A stretch of 64,000 nucleotides of DNA, from NCBI RefSeq assembly GCF_030272615.1, contig NC_081411.1, positions 182,612,977-182,676,976 on the forward strand. Direction: 5' to 3'. Under the pieces are notes generated by a model, which made no database searches, was not told the DNA's origin, and saw only the letters and a program-made list of their open reading frames with translations. A program made the translations under genes and the position numbers. This document shows positions 1-16,183 of this stretch, one piece after another. The stretch is from Cryptomeria japonica. Its lineage: Eukaryota; Streptophyta; Pinopsida; Cupressales; Cupressaceae. Every line of letters starts with the position of its first letter. Positions within the stretch are counted from its first letter, which is position 1.

Positions 1-2110
1 GACATCATGTTTGCATCCATGGTGATAGGGTATAATATTTACTACTCTAGTCGAATGAAATCTGTCTCTGGTACTGCAGTTTATGTTGCATATGATTTAT
101 TAAGGGAGGATAAGAAGTATGATCTTTGTGAGTTACCTTGGAGTGAGCTTATTAAGAACTTGAAGAAAATCAAAGAGAACAAGAAGCACCCTTCAAGTAT
201 GGTACCCTAATTCTATGCATATTCTTCTATTTCAACAATGATATTCTAAGAGTTGGTCCCATATTATGGGCATTTGATAAGCCAGTGAGAGTGCAAATTT
301 GAGAGTATCTATATATCTCTTGTGACTCTAAAGCCTAAAACAAGAATCTATGGGGTTATTTCAAGAACTTTTAGGAGGAGATGCATGAGATGGAGAGAAT
401 CCCTAAAACCATTATGGAGAAATATTTAGACACCATCTGTTTCATGGTTCGCACCGACAAATGGTTGATGGAAGTGGTGGAGCCTCAAATTCCATGGATT
501 CTACCAATGGGCTATGAGGTTGATGATCAGATTTTGGAGCTATATGCTAAACATTTGTTGAGTCAACCGGTGGACCCCAATGAAGAAAGGTTCAAAACCT
601 ACAAGGAGAAGAGCCTAAAACTACATCAGTAGTTCAATAAACTAGTCATTCGAAACAAATTTTAGAAAGAGATTGAAGATTTTGCAGAAAGTATAGGGAT
701 AACCAAGGAAGTTGTTAGAAAAGATAGAGAAGAGAATATCCTTTCTGAGGAGAAAAATGTAAATAAAGCAGCCAATTCAGAAGCACCTAAGGCAAAGGCA
801 AGGCAAACCAAAAATTTTGCTCCTTCCTCCGGTACTGCTAAGCCCACAAGCAAGCCCAAATCCTTATTTAAGCCATCTGGTGGTGTGCAAAAGAGAAAAT
901 GAGTCACATTTGTGGTGGTTGATGAAGAAGAAATTGAATCAGATGAAGCTATCAAGAAGCTTAAGGCAAAAGGAGTCAAAGCCACCAAATTCACTAAGGG
1001 AAAACCATCCAGTGGTCTGAAAACTGGTAAGAAATCTAAGTCATCCAAACTTGGTGAAGCTTTATAGAAAGGAAAAATAGAAGTTAAAAATCCTATATCT
1101 TTGAGTGAGATTATCAATGAGACTGTGAAGAATGGAAACCTAAGGCCGTTATCTGAGTACAGATGATGATAAAAGCAAGCATGATAGTCCTTCAGTGGAT
1201 GCAGGCAATCATTCAGTTTTTGTGAAGCAAGAAGATGAAGAGAAGAGTGATGATAAGGAGAAAGTAGAGGTCAAGGTGAAGGTTGAGGCAGAAGCGAGAG
1301 ACACTACAAAACTAGTGAAGGGAAAGAAGATAATTGATGATCCAAAATTTATGCAGGGTCTTATCAATCTCACCTTGTTATCTCCCTTTCAAATGCTTGA
1401 AATTGAATCTTTTTCCCAAGCCACTACTATTGACGATATTTTAAAATCTAATACTAAGGATAGTGAGTTGCTAACCCTAGCAACCAAAATTTCAGAGAAG
1501 TTGATGCCCTCATTTCACTAAGATTCATTTGACACTCCATCTGGGTAATTAAGAAGTTTGATAACTGTGTAGATAAACATTTTGAATTTTTTGGGAAGTA
1601 AGCTAAAGAGAAGGTGCAAAAAGAATTCAATTTAAATTTTATCCAGTCTCTAAAGAAGATGTTTGCTAATGAAAGAGTCACATTAGACTCTTGTGTAAAG
1701 AATATGCAAGATGCATTTCCCAAAGGTGGGAACTTGTACAAATCTCACTTAACACTATCCAATTTCACAGAGGACATTGAGAAGAAGTCTAAGGTACTCA
1801 AGGATCAACTATCAAGCATATCTTAGTCGGTTGATCCTCTGATAGTATCACTAAGCAGTCATGAAAGTCAGGCAATCTCACTTATTTAGAAAATCAAAAT
1901 CCTAAACCATGACTGTGAAAGGATAATAGGTAGATTTGGAGAATTCAGGAGTCACATTACTCCTAAGTTGGACATTATGCTTACTGCCTTGATGGATACA
2001 AAAAATGCATTGACCAAAGGTGATCCGACAGACCTGAAGACAACCGTGGCACAAGCCTATTTATTTCGTCAGTTTATAACTATGTTGGAAAATCTGCAGA
2101 AGGGCTAGGC
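1..2110 (+). pseudogene. decayed, charged reading frame of an LTR element
   Basis: I do not recognise this protein. Open stretches at 7-210, 381-632, 1195-1521 and 1614-1826, with readable segments between, are separated by in-frame stops and shifts. The product would be rich in Lys, Glu, Ser and Asp. Lys/Ser/Pro-rich tracts occur at about 780-1070, and a Glu/Lys/Val acidic-basic stretch at 1205-1330. The middle part (381-632) looks globular, with several Trp and Pro residues. It sits just upstream of the polypurine tracts and the LTR, so it belongs to the retroelement rather than to a host gene. It may be a gag-like or extra ORF, but no zinc knuckle or protease motif was seen. No function is assigned. 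Confidence 0.45.
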
Positions 2111-2404
2111 TAGCCACTTGGACACATTGAAGAATTGCTATGTAGATATCTTTATGTTTTTAAGTTAAGTCTGTATGTCCATATGTATATAGAATTTTTG
2201 GCTTTAATTTTTGGTTTTCGAGACTCTACCTTTTCCATTGATGTCAAAGGGGGAGAGTAGAGGAGTGAAAAATAATGATCTTAGGGGGGTATTCTTTATT
2301 TTTTAATTCTTTGAGATCCGGTGATTATATTTTTAGTTGTAGTGGATTGTATTGTGGTTTTGGTCTGGCACTTGGTCATTTTTCACTAAGTGTTGCCATC
2401 AATA

Positions 2405-2418
2405 CCAAAGGGGGAGAT
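2405..2418 (+). other. polypurine tract
   Basis: The sequence CCAAAGGGGGAGAT lies immediately before TGTTGGCG. It matches the plus-strand primer site that precedes the 3' LTR in plant copia elements. A similar tract at about 2247-2256 (AAAGGGGGAG) lies 160 bp upstream and may be a duplicate or an alternative. Confidence 0.55.
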
Positions 2419-3552
2419 TGTTGGCGAGAGACATTGCATGTATGTTGATATGTTGTAATTTATGACAACTCATATTAGATTTGGCATCCATATTTCATGT
2501 TTTCATCATTATGGAAGATTGATCAAGTATTGGTGAGGTCTAGTGAGTAGATCAATGTATCTGGTAGAGTGTATAGTGTCTTGGTTGGCGAATTATTTTA
2601 GTTGAGTATTTTTCTTTAGGGATTTGTAAGATGTATTGTGGATATTAAATTTACCTTATTCTAGGTTTGTGGCCTCTAGTATTAAGTTTTGTGTCGGTTG
2701 GTAAGGTCCAGTAGATTGGTTTTTCGTAAAGTCAGTGGTAACGTGTGGAAATGCATTATGCAGATCTTGCGGATCAATTTTGTGGAGTGTTTATGTGTTC
2801 AAGGTTGATGCTCCAACATGTGGAAAGCACGTGGACATTTTTTTTGGTCTGCATGATTTGTTTTAATTGATTTCAGCCAACTTTGGTTACACGTTTTAGT
2901 TGCATGTTATGTCATATTTTTGGGCAGACATGAAATAGATCTAATTTGATGTTGCAGATATATTAGACTGATTGATTTGATCATTTTAGTGATTGATGAA
3001 AGTGTGGAAAATGTCTATGAGAAATTGTGCATAATTTCAAGTCCATAGTTGAAAGATTTGTGCTCTGGTATAATACAGAATATCAGAACATAGCAGAGTA
3101 GTACAGTTGAGAAAGATACAATATTTTATGCTTAATTGGAACTATTCTAGACATTTTTAGATGTTATTTCATAGCTCATTTTCATGAATGTTACCTTTTT
3201 AACTCTTTTGTAAGGAAGTGAGCCTTAATTAAAGGTTGTAGTCTTTTTGGGTTTCTTATTTGAGTACTAAGATCTAGGTAGTGTGCCTAAATGCATGTGC
3301 ATTCCTATATAACATATACAGATACTTTTAACAGAGTATCATTTTACTGTGGGTAGGATCCTATCATGGTTTTTCCCTTGACTTGGTTTTCCATGTAAAA
3401 AATCTTTTGTTATGGTGGTGCTTTTGTGTGTATTGTGCTTTTTTTTATTCCTCTTAATCATATGCATTAAGTGGATTAAAGGACAAATTAATAAGATCAA
3501 AATTTGTAGAACATTGTTTCACCCTCCCCCCTCTCAGTGTTCATTGATTTCA
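2419..3552 (+). repeat. probable 3' LTR (about 1.13 kb)
   Basis: It begins TGTTGGCGAG after a polypurine tract. It ends near a C-rich stretch (CACCCTCCCCCCTCTC, about 3520-3535) followed by TTCATTGATTTCA, an ending typical of long copia LTRs. The segment CATGGTTTTTCCC near 3366 recurs, reversed, in an LTR fragment at 62789-63010. The right edge is placed where copia RNase H codons resume and is uncertain by a few bases. No second LTR is in the window. Confidence 0.5.
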
Positions 3553-4000
3553 ATAGGTGATTCACAGGATCACAAGTCCACTTGAGACTATTGCTTTTCA
3601 CTTGGTTTTGGCTCAATTTGTTGGTCGAGCAAGAAGAAGTCTACAATTTCTATTTCATCAATAGAGGCTAAGTATCGAGGGGCTATCAATTCCACCACTA
3701 AAGCTATTTAGCTTTAAAATATTCTCACTATGTTTGGTATTCTAGTTAGAAAGCCTACCATCATCTTTTGTGATAATCAGAGTTCTATACAGATGCCAAG
3801 GAATCGAGTTCATCACTAGATAATGAAACACATTGAGATACATATACACTACATTCAGGTGCTGATTCAGGAAGACATCATTGATCTTAAGTATTATTCT
3901 ACATCATAGCAGACTATGAACATCTTCACCAAACACTTCATCAAAAGCATGTTCCTTCATTTGCGATCTTTGCTTGGGATGCAATAGGTGTCTACTTCAA
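3553..4000 (+). pseudogene. Ty1-copia RNase H remnant
   Basis: Conceptual translation gives the end of a copia polyprotein. A degenerate GD-xx-KST-YCFSLG block is followed by CWSSKK, then SISSIEAKYRGA (the copia SxxEAEYxA RNase H signature), then a FCDNQSSI block and a MKHIEIHIHYI block. These are the standard C-terminal RNase H motifs in the right order. Several in-frame stops interrupt it, among them TAG at the position expected for Gln after the HH pair. The start coincides with the end of the preceding LTR, which suggests that the rest of this copia lies left of the inserted element, outside the window. It is dead, since both upstream domains and an open frame are missing here. Confidence 0.75.
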
Positions 4001-4182
4001 GGGGGGCTTCTTAGTCCTTCATTCATTCTCTCTCTATTTGGGGGGAGCATGGCGGGGGCTATTCCTCTTATGAGGGGCTTCTTGTTTTGGGGGGATATCT
4101 ATGTACATGGGTACCTAGCATGACTTCATTTATCGGGACCCATCTCTTCACCCACCTAAGATACACTTAAGGGGGGCGTTAG
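4001..4182 (+). other. copia 3' untranslated region with polypurine tract
   Basis: Between the RNase H remnant and the LTR lie several G-rich runs, the phrase TACATGGGTACCTAGCATG near 4103, and the tract CTTAAGGGGGGCGTTAG directly before TGTAAGTC. A reverse-complement counterpart of this block is found beside the LTR of the nested copia (37722-37830), so the two elements share 3' UTR ancestry. Confidence 0.55.
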
Positions 4183-4732
4183 TGTAAGTCTTTTATTTTC
4201 CTTATGTGTGGGGTATCTTCCTTATGTGTAAGGCTTTCTTAGGTTATTAGGAGTGGTTTATATGAGGACATGTGGTGAAATACATCAGCTACATGTGTAA
4301 CTCTCCACCTCACATGAGTAGTTGAGTTACACACCCCCTTTTGGCTTGTTGTGCCACCTCTCATAGCTACTATTTTGTTATTTTCTAAGTGGGTTATAGG
4401 GTAGTTGGGTTTCTCACCCTCTTTCAGCTTTATGTGCCACCTCTTATAACTCCTTTTGTGTTTTCATGTAAGGAACTTATGCCACATGTTTTGGCATTTA
4501 CCAAACCTCCCACCTTTTATGGAGTAGTAGGTAAAACCTCCTAATTTTTATGGAGGTGTGAGTTAATCTTGGATGTGTAAGCTATTTTTTTCTATGCAAT
4601 AAGTACTATACTCTCACCTTTAGCTTCATTTAGCTATTTTGATCTTCGATCATCTATTTCTTGGGGAATTGCATGTGATCTATGACTGACGTCAGTTCCT
4701 AGCTTGGTTATTTCTTCTCATCGAATCTAACA
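4183..4732 (+). repeat. copia 3' LTR, about 550 bp
   Basis: It starts TGTAAGTC right after the polypurine tract and ends near ATCTAACA. It holds the repeated phrases ACATGTG...CTCTCCACCTCACATG and 'CCACCT-TTTATGGAG' seen in LTRs of this kind. The right edge is inferred from the TG...CA rule alone, because its partner LTR is not in the window. Confidence 0.5.
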
Positions 4733-5277
4733 TGGCAGATATGTTGTATGAATTTTGTATTTGGATCATGTTTCATATCATTCTTAAGATTTGAGAAATT
4801 GTACTTAAGTTGTGAAAATTTTGTAAAAATATGAGTTTCCATTGGTTGATTTAATTTGATTCCATAGTCATGGAGAACATGATAAAATCAATATTAGGTA
4901 CTAGAGTTGGTTAAGGGAATGGCTCGCAATGTTCCCCTATCCCAAAAAATCAAATGGCATGTAGATAATCATAGGTGGAAAGTCATTTAATCAAGTGATA
5001 ATTAATAAAAAACATGTATAATAAAATAATGAAGATAATTGATGCCCCTTGAATGCATTGAATGCTCATGAAGGCCAAGGATTAAAAGTAAAGACATTCC
5101 TTCTTGTGGAGTGTTAACTCATGTATGATCAAACATCCTCATCTGTATGAGATGGTACTAGGTTTTCTACATGATGACTTTCTCTAATGACAACTCTGTC
5201 ATTCAAGTCCTAGTCTAGCTTGAGTAGAACCTGAGAGATGTTGTATTTTTTCACTTTTGGTGTTTATTCTATGTTAT
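4733..5277. other. spacer without recognisable gene
   Basis: AT-rich sequence with no open frame above about 50 codons that looks coding, and no clear repeat boundary. I see nothing I can name here. Confidence 0.6.
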
Positions 5278-7560
5278 TGCATGATATTTATATTTTTTGA
5301 TTGGTGTGTGTGTAAGACTATCGCCCCTTGTGTATTTCATAATTGTTGGTCTCTTGTGACTATTTCCATAGTGTGGTGGGTTGGATCTATGGATTTCACA
5401 TGGTTGTGTGGCATGTAAAAACACCATTGGGGATTGGAGGCTTTGGCACTTGTGTCAACAATGGATTCTACCTACTAATTTTTTCTTTCATGCTTTGAAA
5501 TTTATTTCTATAACTGCAAATGCATAATTCAAGGATCTTATGTCTTATGTAATTTTAATTATTGTATATTAGATCTCCTTTAAGAAGGAATTATAATTAA
5601 ATGTAGATGAGAAGAATAGTATATTTTACATGCCATGGTATTTCTACCAAACACAAGTAATATTTCATCTTTCCTTCCATTTTGAATGCTTCATTATGGT
5701 TAAAAAAAATTAGGAATAATATTTTGGACTCTAAAAAAATATAGATTTGTTAGAGACATCTTTGTGGGTATTTTTGAACCTCCACGTCCTCTTCCTAGCT
5801 TCTAGTGTCATTCTATGTCATGTTGTGTCATTCTAGGTCTATTATGGGCCATTTGATATGCCTTTGAAAGGTGTGTAAATTTTTTAAAGTGCAATAATTT
5901 ATTATCCTTGCATGATTTACCCTAGGATAGGAATCTAGGATGTTTGTGAGGTCATTACACATCTTCTCATCCTCTCCTCTTGTAGATTGGCAGTGTCTAC
6001 TGTTAAAAATAATAATTTTCCTTCCATCTTACCTAAGTATTATTAGCATTTTCCTATTCATAAGTCTTTGTTAGAACCTCTATCTTAGTCCAATCCATCT
6101 TTTATGTCCTGGAGATCAACCCCTACATTTATAATGCTCACTAGCTAAGATGTTTATGTATTGGAGAGGGCTATAGTGTATGAGTGTTTGTGTCCTATAG
6201 ATTAACACCTATATTAAGGACACTAATTCATTCAGAAGGTTCTAAAATTCTTAAAGGACTCCAACATTTTTTTCTATTGTCGTATTTGGGGGTCCTAGTC
6301 TAATTGGGTGCTATTATCCTCAAATATTTTGTAGAGATCTTTTGGGGCTTTAAATGGAAAAACCTTGTATACAAAAGTTTCTTGGTGGTCCTAGTCATTA
6401 TAGAAAACATTTGTGGTGGTCCATTTATTTTGTTTGAAGTAGTTAAGGTATCTATTGCATCATTTTAGGTGTCTTTGTCCATATGAGGTCAATAGTCACA
6501 CCTAGGACCAAGGAGATAGTTGAGATCATCTATTGAGGTCTTGTAAAGTCTTGAGAAGTCTTGTAAGAGTCCAAAAATATTGGTGGCCAAATATTAAGGT
6601 CTCTCAAGCCTTCCTCTATTATTTGTTGGTATTTTAGAATCAAAGTCTTCCACTTACACACTGTTGATTTGTAAGTGGATGTTGTATGTTCATAGGTTTT
6701 ACTAGTGATGTTTCAATGTTATCTAATATTTATCCTTATGGTTTAAAAAAAAATATTTCATTTTTTTTTGTCCAATATATACTCAAGCGTTAATTGGTAA
6801 GAAATTGCATCTAGTATTAGATCTCATATTCATATGTTAGAAGATATTCTGTATATGTGCTTACCATGTCTAGTGTGCGTGGTGTGTTGTTGTTATGGTG
6901 TTTTATATATATGATGCTTAATCATGCCTTAGTATGGATTTAGATATAATATTTTTTATGGTAAACCATGTAATGATTTCATAATTAAGGATGTCTCCTA
7001 AGGAAAAGGATAGAGGTTGTGTTACTTGACAAAGTGCCCAACATAATCCTAATCAGGGGGCTAATCAGGGTGAGAATTAGGGAGGGTTTCAAGTTGATGG
7101 GATTGGGGTTCCTCAAGTTATTAATCTCCATTACAAAATAATATCTTTTTTGGGGCCTCTAAAGGAGGTATCCTTTGATGAGGAATCCTACCCTTATAAT
7201 TAGTTCAACCAAGATGGTAGAGAAGATCAAGAACATTCTTAGAGCTCTAGTTGTTCAAGAGTAGACCATTGGAGAGATCAAGAGTTTCCACATAGTTTCC
7301 ATAGGCCAATGGTCATTGAGGAAATAATTATTAAAAGACATATTCAACATCTTCTTAGAGCCCATTCATCCCCTTTTGAAGTCTCATTTTGAGGTGTTAA
7401 AGTAGAGACTTGGTCGATAATATTGGTTTGATTCTTTGCTATACATGCCTATGGTAGTAATATCAAGCTTTTTGTGCTACCATACGCTTGAGGGTCTTTT
7501 CTTCCACTCGGTGGAATTAGGAGGACTAAAAGATCCATCTTGAAATCACCTCTATATGCA
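5278..7560 (+). mobile_element. decayed Ty3-gypsy copy 1 (LTR plus start of gag)
   Basis: This segment matches 18318-20660 along its length, for example GATTGGTGTGTGTGTAAG near 5299 and 18341. The first 1.6 kb looks like an LTR. It is followed near 6990 by a gag-like start reading MSPKEKDRG with an AQHNPNQG stretch, then a heavily stopped frame. Similarity fades near 7560, so the rest of gag and all of pol are missing. Copy 2 goes on into protease and RT-like sequence, which is what identifies the family as gypsy. Neither copy is open. Confidence 0.6.
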
Positions 7561-10500
7561 AGATAATGGCTATAATCTACTTTCTTGGAGGGATAATATA
7601 TAAAAACATTGATGTATTACAAAACATTCCTCCACAAAACTACAATAAAGATAATAAATATTTAAATTAAATATGGACCACTCTAGTTGTTGTTTAACTT
7701 GGTATGACTTATAAAAAGCATAATAATCTAAAGGAAAAAGAAAAGAAGAAAACAATCAAGTAACATAAATAACTGAAAATTTTATACCTTTCTTCCTCCC
7801 TTGATTGAACCAAAGTGATGCCCCCTTATCATATGATTTTCTCTTGATTGAACTTAGGATGTGGATAAATATCCAATAGAATAACCTTAGCAAATGGAAT
7901 GGAGAAATTAAAACATAATTCTAAAATGCATCAAGTGATGATGAAGGAAGGGGAGAGACTCCTGTATATAGATTTTTGAATGAAGGGTCAAGGTATTACT
8001 ATGAGATAGATGGTCATTATTGAAGAACAGTGAAAGGATTTAGACTTATAACAAGTTTCAAAAGGTGGTAGCATGTGAAAATATAATTTTGCATGAGAAA
8101 GAGGGAAAGGTGTGCTCACATGTGTGTGAGAACATGCCAAAAAGAAGATTAAAATAAAAAGTGGAGACATAAGTGGAATAGTATCAGAAATAGTTTTGGA
8201 AAGATGACAAATGGAAAAAAGAGGAAAGCACTAGGTGGCTCTACAAGGAAGAGTATCTCACATGTCTGAGCAACTAGTAAAATAATTGGTCAAACAATGA
8301 GGTGGAAGAGGTGATAGTGAAATGTGCATGTAAGAATTTACAAAGTCTTAGAGGACACATGTCATATGACTAAAAGATATGGAATTTGAAGAATTTTAAA
8401 TTGAGGAAAATTTAAATGAGGATTAAGGATATATTACTTAATTAATTAACTAACTTTTATTAATATATATTTAATATTAACCAACCTTTGAAGAAGTAGA
8501 CAAATTAGAATTGATTAAATATTATTTAAAGGATGATAAAATGAAGATAATTAATTAACTATGTTATAATTAATTATTGGGATATGAATGATTAATTAAC
8601 TTAAGAGAAGAAATCTTGTATAATAGTGGTAGCCTTAGGTACCTCCCATAAGGGGTTCCCTTTGTAGTCTCATTTACTTATCTTATATATTAGTATACTA
8701 TTTGGATCCTTTAATAAAATAACATTATTCTTTGATAGGTAATCTCTCTTGTGCTTTCATGAAGTTCCTAAATCTTTAGTAACTACAATCTTCAACCAAA
8801 CTTTGCATGGTATAGAGCATTCCATGCCAACTCTTACATTTAGAAATCTTGCATATAGCATTATATTGATATAAAAATAGTGGTCATATCACATTACTCT
8901 TTTTATTATAACTATATATTCAATAAAAATATATAGTTAAATCAATATTACATGTACATTGTTTATCCTCATTTATCCTCATATATATATATATATAAAA
9001 TCAATTAGTCTTATAAAAATAAATTCAATTAAAATTAAAATCATTCCAAAGTTATAAAAAAATCTATTTTTTTTCTGTTCATATAAATCATCTTCAATAG
9101 AGAGGAGATAATCACCACATGAATAGATAGTCACTTACCCAAAATACAAGGGTAATAAAATGAGACAAAAGCCAATACTAACCTAACTTTAATAATCAAA
9201 TCACTTTTATAATCTTTGTTAATTTTAATGGAAAGAATTTTTTTAAATAAAATTAACATTCACACAAAGAAAAACACTTGAATGTAGATTTACAACTAGA
9301 ATCTTACGGAATTTAAATCAATTGAAAATACAATAGAAGTGTTAAAAGTGGGTCATTTAAAACATTATTTCTTGAAGTAAAATATGATATGCATGAGTCT
9401 CCGTTGGATAAAACATGATTTTATAAAATTATTGATATTTTGTAATCAATATGGATGCATTCAAGGATTAACAAGAATACACAAGTCAGAGATAAAGAAA
9501 AAGTATTCACATTTCTTTTTAGACCATGCAATTTTTTTTCTATTTATAATTGCATTATTGGTGAATCTATTATAGTCAAAGATTTTAGTAGCTATACATT
9601 TCTAGGCTTTCATGGCATCGCAATTAATGAGAGTGAAAAAAAAATATTTTTAAAATTTTTTGATTGAAGGTGTTCAAAATTTTCTATATAGTATATAATA
9701 TAAACAATATTGAATGGGAAAAAATTAATGTTGTATTAAAAAATTATTTTCTTGAATGATTTTAATATAATTTATTTGGTTGTATAAATGTCATGTACAT
9801 GTAAATCTTGTACTAAATGAAGCTAATATAATTTAGAGAAGGCTTGTTTCAGGGGAAGGGATATGAGTTTATAAAAAGACATATATTCATACTATATAAT
9901 TATATTTATTTATTATCATCTACATATTTTATATTTCATTTATTATTTATATTCTTGTATATATTATCTTATCTAAATCAATTCATAATGATAAAATCAT
10001 GGTAATAGTAAAGGCTACATAGTACAAAGTCAATATTGAGTTTATTAAGAAATACTAAAAGATTATTTTTTATCTAACAATGAAGATAATCATCCTCTAG
10101 CTCAAATAATTACTTTGAAGATAAGTAGTTAAAATTAAAACTTGCAATTTATTTTTGTATATTTTTCACAATTCATAGGTAGAAACATTAAAATAGGATA
10201 TTGATATTACAAATTTTACCATCCCTACCTTAATACTACAATAATTTCAAACATATATAAAATGCTCAAGATAAAACTAGTAACAAAACAACAAAATTAG
10301 AAAACAACCAAATAGCCACTGATACACACCCCCCCCCTCTCTCAACTTTTTTATGAATTGCAGATTGGCATGGTTCACAATGTTGTTTTTAAATCGAATA
10401 AATAAACAAAAAATAATTCATTTTTTTAACAAGTGCCTTAATTTAATATTGACATGCATAATTTAATCCTCACAAACATCCATTAATTTACAAATATATT
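7561..10500. other. AT-rich intergenic region
   Basis: About 2.9 kb of AT-rich DNA with TTAATTAA-type runs (8440-8600), a short TA repeat near 8980 and a C-rich run near 10328. The open stretches on either strand (for example 7570-7755 and 7988-8170 minus, 9384-9667 plus) are short, unlike known proteins, and best explained as chance. No gene is called. It is the 3' flank of the receptor kinase gene. Confidence 0.6.
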
Positions 10501-10501
10501 A

Positions 10502-10597
10502 ACATTAAATACTTTTATTGGTTTCGAACATAGTAGATGTGCAAACCATACATTAAATACTTTTATTGGTTTCAAACATAGTAGATGTGCAAACCAT
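10502..10597 (-). repeat. 48-bp tandem duplication carrying the poly(A) signal
   Basis: Two adjacent 48-bp copies (10502-10549, 10550-10597) differ at one base. Each contains TTTATT on the plus strand, which is AATAAA on the gene strand, at 10514-10519 and 10562-10567. They lie 88-141 bases beyond the receptor kinase stop codon, so each copy could supply a polyadenylation signal in its 3' UTR. Confidence 0.7.
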
Positions 10598-10654
10598 TTA
10601 TACAGCTTTTGGCTACCTTGTAGTCCTTGCAATAAAGTAGAAGTGTAAGAAGCA

Positions 10655-14920
<4,266 letters not shown>

Positions 14921-15073
14921 GCTGTATTTACCTTGGGGATTCTCTTACAAGCTAGACTTCAAAGTATTTCTCTTCACTGATATATATTTTTCAGAAGGTT
15001 TCCTCGGACGTTTATGGATCATGCGGATCTTACATTGCGCATCTTCTCAATACCTAATTGAAAACAAATATAA

Positions 15074-15083
15074 TATTTATATA
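15074..15083 (-). promoter_or_regulatory. candidate TATA box of the CRK gene
   Basis: On the gene strand this reads TATATAAATA, about 155 bases before the start codon. A plant TATA box would then give a 5' leader of about 120 bases. The surroundings are AT-rich, so a chance match is possible. Confidence 0.35.
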
Positions 15084-15099
15084 TAAATAAATAGAAAGG

Positions 15100-15925
15100 T
15101 ATCAAAGTTAATCTGTGGAAGATTCAATTTATTTATTTATATCTTTTTAATCTCAGTAATTGAGAGTTAGTCATACTTAGTCTAATGATCTAGAGGTTAG
15201 GTTTTTATAGGGAAAGCATATTTATAATCTTTTAGAAGGATGTGGAATGGGCCTCATCAATACCACGAGCAAATCAAGAGTTGAACTCATGATTTAGATT
15301 ATGTGAATCAATTTAGATTATGTGAATCAAGGAGCTAACTTTAATGATTTATTTGAAAAAAATATACTAATCTAGATATTATTAATGTTAAGATGTTTAA
15401 CATGTTAAATAAATATTTTTAATTAGTAAAAGTTTTATTTGTCATTAAAATTCACTTATGTATAAAATTGTACAGATATATACTTTAATAAACATTACCA
15501 TACATTTAAACTCTATTAATCGTTTAGACAAAAACCTCTTTTAATATCCTTTAACCACATTTGAAGAAAATGGTGTTATGGAAAAGAGATTCTTCATAAT
15601 AAAAGTGGTAAATATAAATGAATGTATAATATTCTATAACAATTTTTATAAAATATGATTTAAAATATAAAAATCTCTGCGACTATCAGATTCCAGGTCT
15701 GCCTCGTACCCTACGCATATTCTTCAAACAACTGACACTGGACAACAATTGTTACGTCTTATTCGCCTTACTTTTGCTTTCTGGTTTTGTCTTTTAATAG
15801 AGCAATTATTCAAGACGAACAGTGGCCCACAATTCTTGAAACTTTCAAGATGCATGTCCTTGACCTTCAGAAGGATAAGACTTAAAGCACTGAGCGGCCT
15901 GTAATGATAATTGACAACAAAGAAC
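15100..15925. other. upstream flank of the CRK gene, no gene seen
   Basis: AT-rich sequence with a short local duplication (TTAGATTATGTGAATCAA near 15294 and 15312). No coding signal was recognised. Confidence 0.55.
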
Positions 15926-16183
15926 TCATGTGATCTTCCTGTGAATGGTAGTTGTTACATCTTTATCATTTTTTAATATTGTGGAAGAAAAAGAGTTGCC
16001 TGCCATTGTTTTGAAGGTGATGTTGTCCTTTGGAGTTGAGAGCATTGAAAAATCTCTATAGATGCGTGAATGGCCACGACTTTTTGATAGCACAACTTGC
16101 CAAATTGGTGGTAAGATTTTTAGCTGCCCTTTGGGGACCGCTGGCCTGGTGTCACCCAATAGAGTAAGGGCAATAGGAAGCAA
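15926..16183 (-). other. 85-codon open stretch, unrecognised
   Basis: Open from ATG 16183 to TGA 15926. It is richer in G and C than its surroundings, and the product would be basic with several Pro, Ser and Thr residues. I recognise no domain. It could be an exon remnant or chance. No splice partner, homologous repeat or neighbouring exon was seen. Confidence 0.2.

Larger units (their letters stand above)
1..3552 (+). mobile_element. LTR retroelement, 5' part outside the window
   Basis: This is the right-hand part of an LTR element: a decayed coding region, a non-coding stretch, two polypurine tracts of the form AAAGGGGGAGA (near 2247 and 2407), and a probable 3' LTR from 2419. The purine tract followed directly by TGTTGG is the usual layout at the 3' LTR junction of plant Ty1-copia elements. 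No reverse transcriptase, integrase or RNase H is visible upstream of this LTR. Either these domains lie outside the window or the element is non-autonomous. At its right edge the sequence passes directly into copia RNase H codons, so it seems to be inserted in an older copia element. The 5' LTR is not in the window, so the assignment rests on the 3' end only. Confidence 0.5.
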
